The translations under genes and the position numbers were made by a program. A stretch of DNA of 37,207 bases from positions 1 to 37,207 of IMG/VR virus record IMGVR_UViG_3300046007_003234. One strand, written 5' to 3'. Each line of letters opens with the position of its first letter. Within the stretch, counting starts at the first letter, position 1. The notes under the pieces were generated by a model. The model saw nothing but the letters and a program-made list of their open reading frames with translations. It did no database searches and was not told the origin of the DNA. This stretch comes from a virus. Shown one piece after another: positions 15,690-23,833 of the stretch.

Positions 15690-15956
15690 ATGGAGCTGAA
15701 GAACGGAACTTTTTGCCCTTTAATCAAGAAAGACTGCGTGCAACTAAAATGCGCGTGGTTCACACTGTTACGGGGCACAAACCCCAACACGGGCAAGGAA
15801 GTAGACGAGTGGGTCTGCGCCGTCGCTGCGCTACCTATGCTCCAGATAGAGGTCGCCAAAGAAGTCCGTCAGGGCGCTGCGGCAACTGAGTCTTTCCGTA
15901 ATGAAGTAGTTAGTATATCATCGCGGCCAGAACCGCACTTGATTGGCAGGAATTAA
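15690..15956 (+). CDS. Conserved small Cys-containing phage protein
   Basis: The 88-residue product begins MELKNGTFCPLIKKDCVQLK, then CAWFTLLRGTNPNTGKEVDEWVCAVAALPML, with four Cys at 9, 16, 21 and 43. The pattern FCPLxKKDCxxxxCAWxxxxRGxNPxTGxxxDEWxCAxxxxPxLxIE is highly recurrent in phages between fibre and ejection genes. Four conserved Cys suggest a metal or Fe-S site, which I infer and cannot confirm. The C-terminus is polar (ATESFRNEVV). Function unknown; position suggests a virion or assembly role. Confidence 0.8.
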   Translation: MELKNGTFCPLIKKDCVQLKCAWFTLLRGTNPNTGKEVDEWVCAVAALPMLQIEVAKEVRQGAAATESFRNEVVSISSRPEPHLIGRN

Positions 15957-17210
15957 ATGGATCCTTTTACACTAGCCCTTTTAGGAAGCACAGCCGCCAG
16001 CGCCCTCAGTAGCGGAGCGGGCTACGCAGCCTCACAACGCGCGGCTGGCACTCAGGCACAAGCAGCTCAACAGAGCGGCATGTTGGGCTACATCGCTCAA
16101 CAGCAAGCGCTTGAGCAAGCTCGGCAAGCGGCTGAAAAAGGCGCGGCGGCGTCTCGTGAGTTTTATAATAAAGGCGCTGGCGACGTAAGAGAGTTTTACG
16201 GCAAAGGCCGTCAGGACATACAGGACTATTACGGACGCGGTGAAAGCGCGCTTACAGATTATTATAATCGCGGGCGCGGCGATATTTTAGGTCAGGCTCA
16301 ACTCGGCGAAGATATAGGCCGAGAGTTTTACGGACGCGGTGTAGCAGCTCAAGAGCCCTATACTACTACGGGTGCCGGAGCGACTAATCAACTTGCGGCG
16401 TTATTTGCTCCTGGCGGCGAATATACGCGAGAACCGACGCTTGAAGAACTTAAGATGGATCCAGGCTACGCCTTTCGCACACAAGAAGGCTTGCGCGCAT
16501 TATCGGCGCTTCAAGGTGCGTCAGGATTGCGTGGTTCGGGCGCGGCCATGAAGGCTGGCATACGCTATGGCCAGGAAGCGGGCAGTCAAGAATACCAGAA
16601 CGCTTATAATCGTTTTATGGCTAATCGTCTTGCAGCTACGCAAGGGCTTGAGAATATTGCTGGCAGAGGCGCTTCCGCCGCAGGAACAGTGTCGCAGTTA
16701 GCAGGCACAACAGGGGGCCAACTGTCGGGCAATAGATTCACAACAGGCTCTAATTTGGGCCAAGCCGCTCTGACTACCGGCGGTAACATCGGTCAGGGCG
16801 CGTTCAACACAGGCGCTAACTTAGGTCAGGCTGCGACTACAGCGGGCGCTAATCTTGGTAATTTAGCCTCTAACGCTGGTGGCGCAATATCGGGCGCATA
16901 TACAGGGCTTGCAAGCCCTCAGATGACAGCTTTAGCAGCGACCAATCCTTATGCGGCTGCGATAGAAAACGTAGGCCAAGCTCGCGCTTCAGGCTATGTC
17001 GGCGGCGCATCGGCGCTACAGAGCGCTCTTAATACGCCAGTCAACGCCATGATGGCGTATGGCATGGCAGATCGTTTTGCGCCTCAGAATAGGTCATCTA
17101 TATATGCGCCGCAACAAGTAGGCTATTTAAGTGGTGGGCCGACTTATGCGCCAGGATACAGCCCTGGATTTATGGGCGTGCCGACTTTTGGCGCTCCAAG
17201 AGTAGGGTGA
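15957..17210 (+). CDS. Internal virion / DNA ejection protein 1
   Basis: The 417-residue product has an N-terminal hydrophobic, Gly/Ala/Ser-rich segment (about 5-28, LALLGSTAASALSSGAGYAA), a Gln/Ala-rich helix, four consecutive 11-residue repeats at 67-110 built on REFYxKG, and the family element DPGYAFRTQEGLRALSALQG with LRGSGAAMKAGIRYGQEAG, QEYQNAYNRF and an LAxxG region. This matches DNA-transfer/ejection proteins (P22 gp7-like role) encoded first of three in podoviruses. A second set of about 14-residue NLGQAA-type repeats lies near 260-310. The protein is packaged and released to help DNA cross the envelope. Confidence 0.85.
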   Translation: MDPFTLALLGSTAASALSSGAGYAASQRAAGTQAQAAQQSGMLGYIAQQQALEQARQAAEKGAAASREFYNKGAGDVREFYGKGRQDIQDYYGRGESALTDYYNRGRGDILGQAQLGEDIGREFYGRGVAAQEPYTTTGAGATNQLAALFAPGGEYTREPTLEELKMDPGYAFRTQEGLRALSALQGASGLRGSGAAMKAGIRYGQEAGSQEYQNAYNRFMANRLAATQGLENIAGRGASAAGTVSQLAGTTGGQLSGNRFTTGSNLGQAALTTGGNIGQGAFNTGANLGQAATTAGANLGNLASNAGGAISGAYTGLASPQMTALAATNPYAAAIENVGQARASGYVGGASALQSALNTPVNAMMAYGMADRFAPQNRSSIYAPQQVGYLSGGPTYAPGYSPGFMGVPTFGAPRVG

Positions 17211-17215
17211 TTTAA

Positions 17216-18613
17216 ATGCCAGTTGATTACACAATAGCTTCGCGTAACGCCCTAGCTAACACAGCCCCCGACTTCACGAACATGCTGGCGCAATACCAGA
17301 TGATGGGCGCTCGCGCTCAACAGCAAGAGCTTCAACAGCGCGAGTTAAATCGTCAAAATCAACTGATTAATTTATTGAGCGGCGCAGATATCAACTCGCC
17401 TGAAACTATTAACGCGCTTGCAAGAGCGGGATACTTACCTGAATCTATCAGCGTCATGGGCGCGCAACGCCAAGCTGAAGCACAGCGGGCAGCGGCAGAC
17501 GCGCAGCGCGCGACGGCAATGTATCATCAAGGTATGCTCGGCATAGCACAAGCTAAACTTCCTTTTGAAGAGCGTAAATTAACGCAAGAGGCTCTTAAGG
17601 AAGAACGGCTTGCTGGCGAAGCAGAAACTAAAGCCGCCAAGACGCAGTTAGAACGCGATGCAGAGATGTTTAAAACCGCTGAGAATACAGCGGCTAAGAT
17701 CGTCAGGGCTGGCGGCAAAGGCTATAAGCCTTTCTATGATAAATTACCCGATCCTTTGAAAAATGTATTGCGCCCTGACTACGACGAAGAGGCGCTGACA
17801 AACTTCACAACTCAGATGGCGACGTTCCAAGATCAGATTAAACGTCGCGATGAATTTGAGCTTAAGGAAAGAATCAACCCAGATACAGGTCTTAAAGAAA
17901 CAATCGCTATTCCTAAGTTTAAGCCTGGAAAAGGCGCTACGGTTGTCCCTGGCAGCGCAGGCGCTGTGCCTGAAAAGTATGGCTTTATGCCTGGGCCTCC
18001 TGAATCTGGCACTGTTATCCGCACAAGTCCGACGGCTGGCACCGCTGAATCTTTACCGCTTACCAGCGGCGGTATCCCTGCGCCGCGTGTTCAAGCTACG
18101 CCAGAAGGCAAGTTAACGCCCCGCGTTGATATGGGCGCGCCTCCTGGCGCTCCGGCTAATGTGCCTGAACCCGTGCCTGGAACGCCTGAATTTACTAACC
18201 GTCGGTTTGCTAATCAAGTATTCAAAGATATCGAATACAATCCTAAGACGGGGGATGATCGGCTATCTAAATTGATTAAACAATCCACAAGCGGCGGTCT
18301 TGAAGCGGCGGCGTCTGGCGTTAGCGGATTCTTTGGCCGCTCAACGTCTGGCGCTAAAGCTATTGCTCAGATCGGGACGCTTGTTAACGATATTGTCTTG
18401 GAAAGAATGAACGGCAAGTTAGGCGCTGGCGTATCTAACGAAGATCGTGAGTTCTTTAAATCCTTGCAAGGTAATCTCGACAACCCGTCGATTCCTGTCG
18501 AAACACGATTGGCTGCGTGGCAAGAAGCTAAACGACGCATGGCAAAATATGCTGGCGGCATGACATCTGCGCCATCCGATAATCGCCCATCTCTTAACGA
18601 GATTTTTAAATAA
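17216..18613 (+). CDS. Internal virion / DNA ejection protein 2
   Basis: The 465-residue product is Gln/Ala/Glu-rich and helical at residues 20-170 (QQQELQQRELNRQNQLINLL is one such stretch), with a Pro-rich, likely disordered middle (240-330) and a helical C-terminal domain containing IGTLVNDIVLERMNGKLGAG followed by VSNEDREFFKSLQGNLDN. The LGAGVSNxDRxFxxxLxGNxxxP pattern is typical of the second ejection protein of environmental podoviruses. It probably acts with its neighbours to form the trans-envelope conduit. The stop overlaps the next ATG (TAATG). Confidence 0.82.
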   Translation: MPVDYTIASRNALANTAPDFTNMLAQYQMMGARAQQQELQQRELNRQNQLINLLSGADINSPETINALARAGYLPESISVMGAQRQAEAQRAAADAQRATAMYHQGMLGIAQAKLPFEERKLTQEALKEERLAGEAETKAAKTQLERDAEMFKTAENTAAKIVRAGGKGYKPFYDKLPDPLKNVLRPDYDEEALTNFTTQMATFQDQIKRRDEFELKERINPDTGLKETIAIPKFKPGKGATVVPGSAGAVPEKYGFMPGPPESGTVIRTSPTAGTAESLPLTSGGIPAPRVQATPEGKLTPRVDMGAPPGAPANVPEPVPGTPEFTNRRFANQVFKDIEYNPKTGDDRLSKLIKQSTSGGLEAAASGVSGFFGRSTSGAKAIAQIGTLVNDIVLERMNGKLGAGVSNEDREFFKSLQGNLDNPSIPVETRLAAWQEAKRRMAKYAGGMTSAPSDNRPSLNEIFK

Positions 18614-20559
18614 TGGCTAATTTCTCCGCTAAGATCCAGACAGCGCGCGATGCCGGATACTCTGATGAAGAGATTAAACGGTTTCTTATGTCTACGCCTG
18701 AAGCGGAGAAAGCTAAAGAAGCTGGTTATTCGGATATAGAGATTGCGTCGCATTTTGGGTTAGCGCCGTCAGAGCCTCAAGAGATCGTTACGACACCGCA
18801 AAAGATAGCAGGCTATCTTGGCGAGACGATTGGAAATATCCCCGCGAGCACGCTCAATCTCGCGCAAGGCGTTTATGAGACAGCGACGCATCCGCTTCAA
18901 ACAGCGGAAGCATTAGGACAGGCCGCGATGAGTCCTGTCCAGACAGCCAAAGCCATTGGTGGATATGCTGCCGAACGATACGGATCACCTACGCAAGCGC
19001 TGGAAACTTTTAGACAAGATCCTGTTGGCGTCTTGTCAGACATATCAGCTATTGCTGGCGGCGTCGGAGCCGGCGCGCGTTTAGCAGGGAAAGGCCCATT
19101 AGCGCAGGGCGCTATGAAATTAGCGGAGCGCGCTGCACCATCAAATGTATTGGCCGGTATGGTGCAAGCGCCATTTAATGCTGCCGCACCTAGCTATGAG
19201 TTCGCGCGTAACATGATGGCTCCTAAATACGCGGCTTACACAGCGGCGACAGAAGGTAGGACGCCGGAGATTATCGCTGCGCTGCGTAGTCCGCAAGCGC
19301 AGATTGTTCCTGGCGCTATGCCCACGGCGGCTCAAGCCGCTGCACCTGTCGGCGCGGCTAAGTTCCAGGCGCTCGGCGCTACAGCCGCTGAGACAATGCC
19401 GTCTGAATATATGCAGCGCGCGCAAGAGCAAGGCGCGGCGCGTTTGAAGGCGTTGCGAACTGTCGCTGGATCTGAGCGCACGTTAGAAGCGGCTAAAGCC
19501 GGTCGCTCTCAAGAAGCCGCGTATCTTTATGGTAAAGCGGATAAGATGCTTGTGCCAGAGGATAAGAAACTTGCAGAACTATTAACACGTCCTTCAATGG
19601 ATAAGGCGCTCGCTCGCGCCGAAGAGTTGGCCGCAGAGCGCGGGCATACGTTCCAGCTTGGAGAGACTAAGCCTGCTACGACTGTTGAGTCAGCTATTGT
19701 TGACGAGTTTGGTCAGCCAATTAAGCGCACAATTCCGGCGACTACCGCTAAATATCCAGTTAGCAGCTTGCATGCGCTTAAGATGTCTATGGACGATCTT
19801 ATCCGCAACCCAGAGCGCTTTGGCATCGGCGCGTCTGAAGCCGCTGCTATCGGTAATACGCGCAAGCAATTAATTAGTTGGATCAAACAAAAGTCACCGC
19901 TGTATGAACAAGCGCGTGGACAATTTGCAAAGCGTAGCGGCCCGATCAATCAAATGGAGATCGGCCAGTATCTTGAAAGCAAATTGCTGGCACCGTTAAG
20001 CGAGGAAGCGCCGCAACGCGCTGGCGTGTTTGCGACGGCTGTTGAGGCTGCACCGCGCACGATTAAACAAGCGCTTGAAGGTGGTGGGCCTCGGTTTGAA
20101 AAACTGTCTCAGGTCTTAACGCCGTCGCAGGTAAAAGCTATCGAGAATATCCAAGCCGATTTAGCGCGAGAGGCGCAAGCGGATCGTATGGCGCGCGTTG
20201 CTAGAGAAGCTGCGCCTGACGCAACGGAAATAACAAAAGGCGTCCTACCGCGCGCGCCTAACTGGATGAACCGTATTACATCTACCGTTAATAAAATAAT
20301 GGATAAATCGCAGGGCGCGCTTGACCGTAAGTATGCGCTTGAGATCGCGACTGAGATGTTGGATCCCGAACAGACCGCAAAGGTTCTTGAAGCCGCTGTT
20401 GCGTATGCGGAGAAAACTAAAAAGACCGCTGAAAAGATAAAAGGTATGGGCGCAGGTGTGAAAGAAACTGTGCAGAAACTTGGCCCCGCGATCTCTGGAG
20501 CTGTAACCGTTCAGAACGTGATGCGCCGCAGAGACAACCAAAATGCGATGGCGAGATGA
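18613..20559 (+). CDS. Internal virion / DNA ejection protein 3
   Basis: This 648-residue, Ala-rich helical protein is the largest of the three ejection genes. The N-terminus contains two related helices (ARDAGYSDEEIKRFL and AKEAGYSDIEIASHF), a known short repeat in phage ejection proteins. It then has an amphipathic, Gly/Ala-rich region with possible membrane affinity (about 130-160, SDISAIAGGVGAGARLAG) and a long helical body to the Lys-rich C-terminus. Such proteins enter the host periplasm or membrane at infection. Function assigned from order, size and composition. It overlaps the following gene by four bases. Confidence 0.8.
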   Translation: MANFSAKIQTARDAGYSDEEIKRFLMSTPEAEKAKEAGYSDIEIASHFGLAPSEPQEIVTTPQKIAGYLGETIGNIPASTLNLAQGVYETATHPLQTAEALGQAAMSPVQTAKAIGGYAAERYGSPTQALETFRQDPVGVLSDISAIAGGVGAGARLAGKGPLAQGAMKLAERAAPSNVLAGMVQAPFNAAAPSYEFARNMMAPKYAAYTAATEGRTPEIIAALRSPQAQIVPGAMPTAAQAAAPVGAAKFQALGATAAETMPSEYMQRAQEQGAARLKALRTVAGSERTLEAAKAGRSQEAAYLYGKADKMLVPEDKKLAELLTRPSMDKALARAEELAAERGHTFQLGETKPATTVESAIVDEFGQPIKRTIPATTAKYPVSSLHALKMSMDDLIRNPERFGIGASEAAAIGNTRKQLISWIKQKSPLYEQARGQFAKRSGPINQMEIGQYLESKLLAPLSEEAPQRAGVFATAVEAAPRTIKQALEGGGPRFEKLSQVLTPSQVKAIENIQADLAREAQADRMARVAREAAPDATEITKGVLPRAPNWMNRITSTVNKIMDKSQGALDRKYALEIATEMLDPEQTAKVLEAAVAYAEKTKKTAEKIKGMGAGVKETVQKLGPAISGAVTVQNVMRRRDNQNAMAR

Positions 20560-20822
20560 CACCAATGGCTGAATATCAAGTGTTTTTTGACGTGGCCGTT
20601 GGCGTGATCGGCGTCCTGGGCGGATGGGTATTGAATACCGTCTGGGGCGCTGTCAAAGATTTGCAAGCAGCGGATAAAGAACTGGCCGAGAAAGTCGGCG
20701 AGATCGAGGTGCTTGTCGCTGGTCGTTACATCACACGCGAAGAATTTAATACCGTGCTCAATCAAGTGTTCGCAAAACTCGATACGATTCGAGATATTGT
20801 GAGCCAGAAAGCAGACAGATGA
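20556..20822 (+). CDS. Small membrane protein upstream of endolysin
   Basis: The 88-residue product has one hydrophobic segment at about 9-30 (FFDVAVGVIGVLGGWVLNTVW) followed by a charged helix (KDLQAADKELAEKVGEIEVL), then VAGRYITREEFNTVLNQVFAKLDTI. This pattern (hydrophobic anchor, then a coiled coil with VAGxYVxRxxF) is common just before phage endolysin genes. It may be a holin accessory or tail-associated membrane anchor; the sequence does not decide. It overlaps ejection protein 3 and the endolysin by four bases on each side (ATGA). Confidence 0.75.
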   Translation: MTPMAEYQVFFDVAVGVIGVLGGWVLNTVWGAVKDLQAADKELAEKVGEIEVLVAGRYITREEFNTVLNQVFAKLDTIRDIVSQKADR

Positions 20823-21322
20823 AAGAGAACTACGCTCAGGCGCTGAAGCAAGTCCTGAAATACGAGGGCGGCTACGTTGACCATCCAAAAGACCCAGGTG
20901 GCCCGACGAATAAGGGCGTTACGCAAGCGGTCTATGATAATTGGCGCAAGTCGCAGAATCTCTCCGCCCAAAGCGTGCGCGCTATTGCTGATTCGGAAGT
21001 TGCGGCGATTTACAAGAACCTATACTGGGATCGTATTTCTGGAGATCTTTTGCCCTCTGGCGTTGATTTTGCTGTGTTCGATTATGCTGTAAACTCCGGC
21101 GTAAGCCGCGCAGCTAAGACGTTGCAAGCCGTTGTCGGCGTTACGCAAGACGGCGTGATCGGGCCTGCAACGATCCAAGCCACTAAAACTTACGTTGCGA
21201 TGACAGTCACAAATAAGCGGCTGGCGTTCATGCAGTCTTTGTCGATCTGGTCAACATTCGGCAAAGGATGGTCTGCGCGTATCGCTGACGTTAAGAATCA
21301 GATCATAGCGCTATGCGGATAA
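20819..21322 (+). CDS. Endolysin, glycoside hydrolase family 108 type
   Basis: The 167-residue enzyme carries YEGGYVDHPKDPGGPTNKGV near its N-terminus, with the presumed catalytic Glu at residue 16, the family hallmark of GH108 lysozymes that hydrolyse peptidoglycan glycan strands. The C-terminal half has the peptidoglycan-binding PG_binding_3 pattern (FDYAVNSGVSRAAKTLQ, then VGVTQDGVIGPATI, and RLAFMQSL with GWSARI). There is no signal peptide, so release should depend on a holin. Size fits the family. Confidence 0.93.
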   Translation: MKENYAQALKQVLKYEGGYVDHPKDPGGPTNKGVTQAVYDNWRKSQNLSAQSVRAIADSEVAAIYKNLYWDRISGDLLPSGVDFAVFDYAVNSGVSRAAKTLQAVVGVTQDGVIGPATIQATKTYVAMTVTNKRLAFMQSLSIWSTFGKGWSARIADVKNQIIALCG

Positions 21323-21408
21323 TCTTACTCTGCCTTTTACTCTCAGGCTGCGCGCCGGCTAAGTATATCTTTCACTGCACGGTGACGCAGCCGGAGAACT
21401 GTAACTAA
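21313..21408 (+). CDS. Tiny lipoprotein, 31 aa
   Basis: ATG 21313 lies inside the end of the endolysin gene and the frame ends at TAA 21406-21408. The product is MRIILLCLLLSGCAPAKYIF followed by an 11-residue tail with two more Cys. LLSGC is a clear lipobox, so the mature lipoprotein would be only 19 residues, anchored in a membrane. It lies in the lysis cassette, separate from the Rz1-like lipoprotein further on. It may be a second outer-membrane lysis factor, but no function is known to me. Confidence 0.65.
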   Translation: MRIILLCLLLSGCAPAKYIFHCTVTQPENCN

Positions 21409-21521
21409 TGGATCCGCGATTGGCGTATATTGTTTACGCTGTCGCTGCCGCCGCATCGGTTGCTTACGGAGCCAAGCTGCTATTCATGCTCGGCATTTAT
21501 TTCAGGAGGACAATGGAATGA
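21408..21521 (+). CDS. Single-span membrane peptide, 37 aa
   Basis: ATG 21408 overlaps the previous stop (TAATG); the frame ends at TGA 21519-21521. The product is MDPRLAYIVYAVAAAASVAY followed by GAKLLFMLGIYFRRTME: one transmembrane helix of about 23 residues flanked by charged ends. It ends with a Shine-Dalgarno (AGGAGG) for the next gene within its own coding sequence. Possibly a holin or antiholin component. Confidence 0.6.
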   Translation: MDPRLAYIVYAVAAAASVAYGAKLLFMLGIYFRRTME

Positions 21522-21682
21522 TTAAGAATTGGCGCACAACGATCCCTGGTATCATCACTCTGGTCGGTGTCCTCTTCAACGCTTGGCAGACCAAGACGCT
21601 TGATTGGACATCACTCCAAGGCGCGCTCGTCGCCATCGGCCTTATCGGCGCTAAAGATTTTAATGTAACTGGCGGCGCATGA
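21518..21682 (+). CDS. Small holin-like protein, 54 aa
   Basis: ATG 21518 (ATGA overlap) has CAGGAGGACAATGGA upstream. The product starts MIKNWRTTIPGIITLVGVLF, then has a polar turn (NAWQTKTLDWTS) and a second hydrophobic stretch (LVAIGLIGAKDFNV). The arrangement NW+TTxxG, two hydrophobic segments and a C-terminal GLxxAKDxNV is common in small phage holins or holin-like proteins located next to lysozymes. It would permeabilise the inner membrane to release the endolysin. Confidence 0.72.
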   Translation: MIKNWRTTIPGIITLVGVLFNAWQTKTLDWTSLQGALVAIGLIGAKDFNVTGGA

Positions 21683-21891
21683 CGACTGCTATCTTAGTCG
21701 GTTTATTCTTAGTCGTTCTTTACGCGAGCGCTAAGATGTTGATGGCCGACGCTTATGATCGTGGGCGGCGCGAGGAAGTCTTACGCCGTGCAGACCTGCA
21801 AGCTAAACTGAAAGCACAACAAACCAATGTCGTTATGGCCCCTAAAACCGTGGACGATACTGCTACTGATCTCGACAACGGCACTTTCTAG
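21679..21891 (+). CDS. Rz: Inner-membrane spanin (Rz-like)
   Basis: The 70-residue product has an N-terminal membrane anchor (TAILVGLFLVVLYASAKMLM), followed by a charged helix (YDRGRREEVLRRADLQAKLK), the layout of an i-spanin with one transmembrane domain and a periplasmic coiled coil. It is short for an Rz protein. The identification rests on the lipoprotein gene nested in its 3' end in another frame, which is the classical Rz/Rz1 arrangement. Confidence 0.7.
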   Translation: MTTAILVGLFLVVLYASAKMLMADAYDRGRREEVLRRADLQAKLKAQQTNVVMAPKTVDDTATDLDNGTF

Positions 21892-22048
21892 TTGCCAGAC
21901 AGTCAGGGAAGGGTCATGCCCTCCCCTGGCTCAGTACTCAGTCGCTCAACAGCGCGCCGTTGCCGCTGAACTGCGGCGGCTCCGTGGAACCGAAACGGCT
22001 CAGTTTATCATCGATTACGGCAAGCTCCGCGCGGCGTGTCGGCTTTAG
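21827..22048 (+). CDS. Rz1: Outer-membrane lipoprotein spanin (Rz1-like)
   Basis: ATG 21827 lies within the Rz-like gene, overlapping it by 65 bases in the +1 frame. The product starts MSLWPLKPWTILLLISTTAL, then SSC: a signal sequence with lipobox LSSC, Cys23 being the lipidation site. The mature part (about 51 residues) is helical and ends DYGKLRAACRL. With Rz it would fuse inner and outer membranes at lysis. Its 3' end overlaps the oppositely oriented DUF6378-like gene by 111 bases. Confidence 0.78.
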   Translation: MSLWPLKPWTILLLISTTALSSCQTVREGSCPPLAQYSVAQQRAVAAELRRLRGTETAQFIIDYGKLRAACRL

Positions 22049-22390
22049 CGGCTCGGTCTTAGCTGGTCTTAGCTCAGTCCGCTTCTTATAGCCTATGTTC
22101 GCGCCTTTATCCGCTTTCTGCGCTATGTAATCCGCAGCAAACTGCGCTGCAAACGCTTCATAGTTCATGGCGTCTACGCGGCTATCAAGATGCGTAGGGT
22201 CATTAAACGCCCGCGCATTCTTAACGCAGACCATAATAATCGCCACTTCAAACGGATGGATGTCGCGCCCCAACCGCAACGATGCCAAATCCGCTATGAG
22301 CTGGAAATTATTTTCGATTCCGCCATATGTCTCGCCGCGCTCGGCGATGATATCAGCGGCCTGTCTTAGGAGATCGGTAGGTGTATGCAT
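21938..22390 (-). CDS. DUF6378-like phage protein
   Basis: The 150-residue product reads PTDLLRQAADIIAERGETYG, then NNFQLIADLASLRLGRDIHP, VAIIMVCVKNARAFNDPTHLDS, VDAMNYEAF: an all-helical pattern recognised in phage proteins as DUF6378, with conserved acidic and His residues that may recall the MazG-like nucleotide pyrophosphatase helices (a weak link). The C-terminal 40 residues are Lys/Glu/Arg-rich and coded in antisense to the Rz1-like gene. It is the last gene of the leftward helicase unit. Confidence 0.75.
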   Translation of the reverse strand: MHTPTDLLRQAADIIAERGETYGGIENNFQLIADLASLRLGRDIHPFEVAIIMVCVKNARAFNDPTHLDSRVDAMNYEAFAAQFAADYIAQKADKGANIGYKKRTELRPAKTEPLKPTRRAELAVIDDKLSRFGSTEPPQFSGNGALLSD

Positions 22391-22559
22391 CTTTCAACAG
22401 TTCCTCTCTTTCGCGCAACACTCGCAGAATGTTGTAGCGTTGATGCAAGCGGGTCATAATAAAAGCGCGCCGCCCATTCGCGCGTTCATCCTGAAGCAGG
22501 TCGTAAACTTGCTTCTCAGATAAATCTGCTAATTTCTTATTCAGTTCGTTCCAGTGCAT
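22353..22559 (-). CDS. Small helical phage protein
   Basis: The 68-residue product begins MHWNELNKKLADLSEKQVYD and contains LLQDERANGRRAFIMTRLHQRYNILRVLRERE. The pattern of a short acidic helix followed by RRxxxxxRLHQRYNxLRxxRER recurs in small phage proteins near replication genes. It overlaps the helicase stop (19 bases) and the DUF6378-like start (38 bases). Function unknown; charge distribution suggests nucleic-acid or protein contact. Confidence 0.72.
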   Translation of the reverse strand: MHWNELNKKLADLSEKQVYDLLQDERANGRRAFIMTRLHQRYNILRVLREREELLKDAYTYRSPKTGR

Positions 22560-23833
22560 AATTCCTCCAACGCCAATTCCGACATGGAGCGCTTGTCTTT
22601 CAGCGCGGTTTGGATCTTTTCATCGATGGTGTTAGCACAAATAATATTGTAACACCAGACATCTTTTGTTTGCCCGCTGCGATGCAAGCGTCCTATGGTT
22701 TGTTCGTACAGTTCCAGCGACCACGGCAACGACAAGAAAATCATTTTATTGCCGCCGTGTTGCAGGTTTAGTCCATGCCCAGCGGATTTAGGATGGATCG
22801 CTAATAGCTCTGTTTCGCCTCTGTTCCACTTGTCCACAGCCTGTGGATCGTCCATAGTAGAGAGTTTCGGAAATAGTTCTCGTAACTTAGCAAGCTCTTC
22901 CTTGTAGTTATACACAATGATCGTGTTGTCGTGTTGGTTCTCTTCGAGCACTTCTTTTAATAGGTCATACTTATGAGAAGTAAGCCACTCTGCGCCCTCG
23001 GTACCATAGACGAAGCCGCCGGCGAGTTGCTGTAGTTTCTGCGTAACGACCGCAGCGGTTGGCGCTGTGATGGTCTGGCCCAGCTCCAAGACAAAATCTC
23101 GTTTCATCTTGTTGTACGGCCCCATGTCCATCGTGCAGCGCATATCAACGACGTGCAGCTCCGGCAGTTTGTCCTTATATTCTCCAGGCTCTAACACATA
23201 TGTCGCCGGCTTGATCGCGTGCATGACGCTCTCTAGCGCGGTGGGTAGTGGCACCCATTGCTGATACTCGCGGTTTAAACAATAAAAGTATTGCTGTAAA
23301 AACGCGCCTTTAGATCTGCCTAGCAACTTCTGATCAACGACTTTGCATTGACCAAATACGTCTTCCAGGCCGTTAGACGTGAACGATCCAGTCAAACCCC
23401 AGCGTATATGAAACTGATCAAGGATCTTTAACAGATGCTTGAAGCGTTTGCCGCTTGGATTCTTAAGCCGCGTTAATTCGTCAAACACTATTCCATCAAA
23501 GCCTGTAGGATCAATTGATGGTATGTTGTCGTAATTAGTCACGACGACATCAACGTCCGCATCAAATGCTGCTTGGCGCTGCGCTGGCGTACCGACAGCT
23601 ACAGTCATAGGCATTTCAGGTGCCCATTTCGGCCCTTCAACAGGCCACACGTCAGTGCATACGCGCTTGGGCGCAAGCACTAACCAGCGACCCACGAAGC
23701 CTTTTTCAAGCATGTCGCGCATAGCAGTTAATGTTATTGCTGTTTTCCCCGCGCCTACTGGCGCAAGGATCATGGCTCTGTTGCGGCAAAAAAGAAAATC
23801 CGCCGCCTCATCTTGATACGGTCTTAATTTCAC
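22541..23833 (-). CDS. SNF2-type superfamily 2 helicase
   Basis: This 430-residue protein has the ordered SF2 motifs: motif Q/I region LRPYQDEA at 3, Walker A APVGAGKT at 24-31, a DEAH-like VFDELTRLKNP at 116-126, motif III LTGSFTSN near 158, and the C-terminal helicase lobe with IHPKSAGHGLNLQHG, then LPWSLELYEQTIGRLHRSGQ ending at about 388. The GHGLNLQ and QxxxRxHRxGQ elements are typical of the compact SNF2-like helicases of phages. It probably remodels or translocates along double-stranded DNA during replication or recombination. A VRR-NUC nuclease gene overlaps its start by 26 bases, suggesting joint action. Confidence 0.92.
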   Translation of the reverse strand: MKLRPYQDEAADFLFCRNRAMILAPVGAGKTAITLTAMRDMLEKGFVGRWLVLAPKRVCTDVWPVEGPKWAPEMPMTVAVGTPAQRQAAFDADVDVVVTNYDNIPSIDPTGFDGIVFDELTRLKNPSGKRFKHLLKILDQFHIRWGLTGSFTSNGLEDVFGQCKVVDQKLLGRSKGAFLQQYFYCLNREYQQWVPLPTALESVMHAIKPATYVLEPGEYKDKLPELHVVDMRCTMDMGPYNKMKRDFVLELGQTITAPTAAVVTQKLQQLAGGFVYGTEGAEWLTSHKYDLLKEVLEENQHDNTIIVYNYKEELAKLRELFPKLSTMDDPQAVDKWNRGETELLAIHPKSAGHGLNLQHGGNKMIFLSLPWSLELYEQTIGRLHRSGQTKDVWCYNIICANTIDEKIQTALKDKRSMSELALEELCTGTN

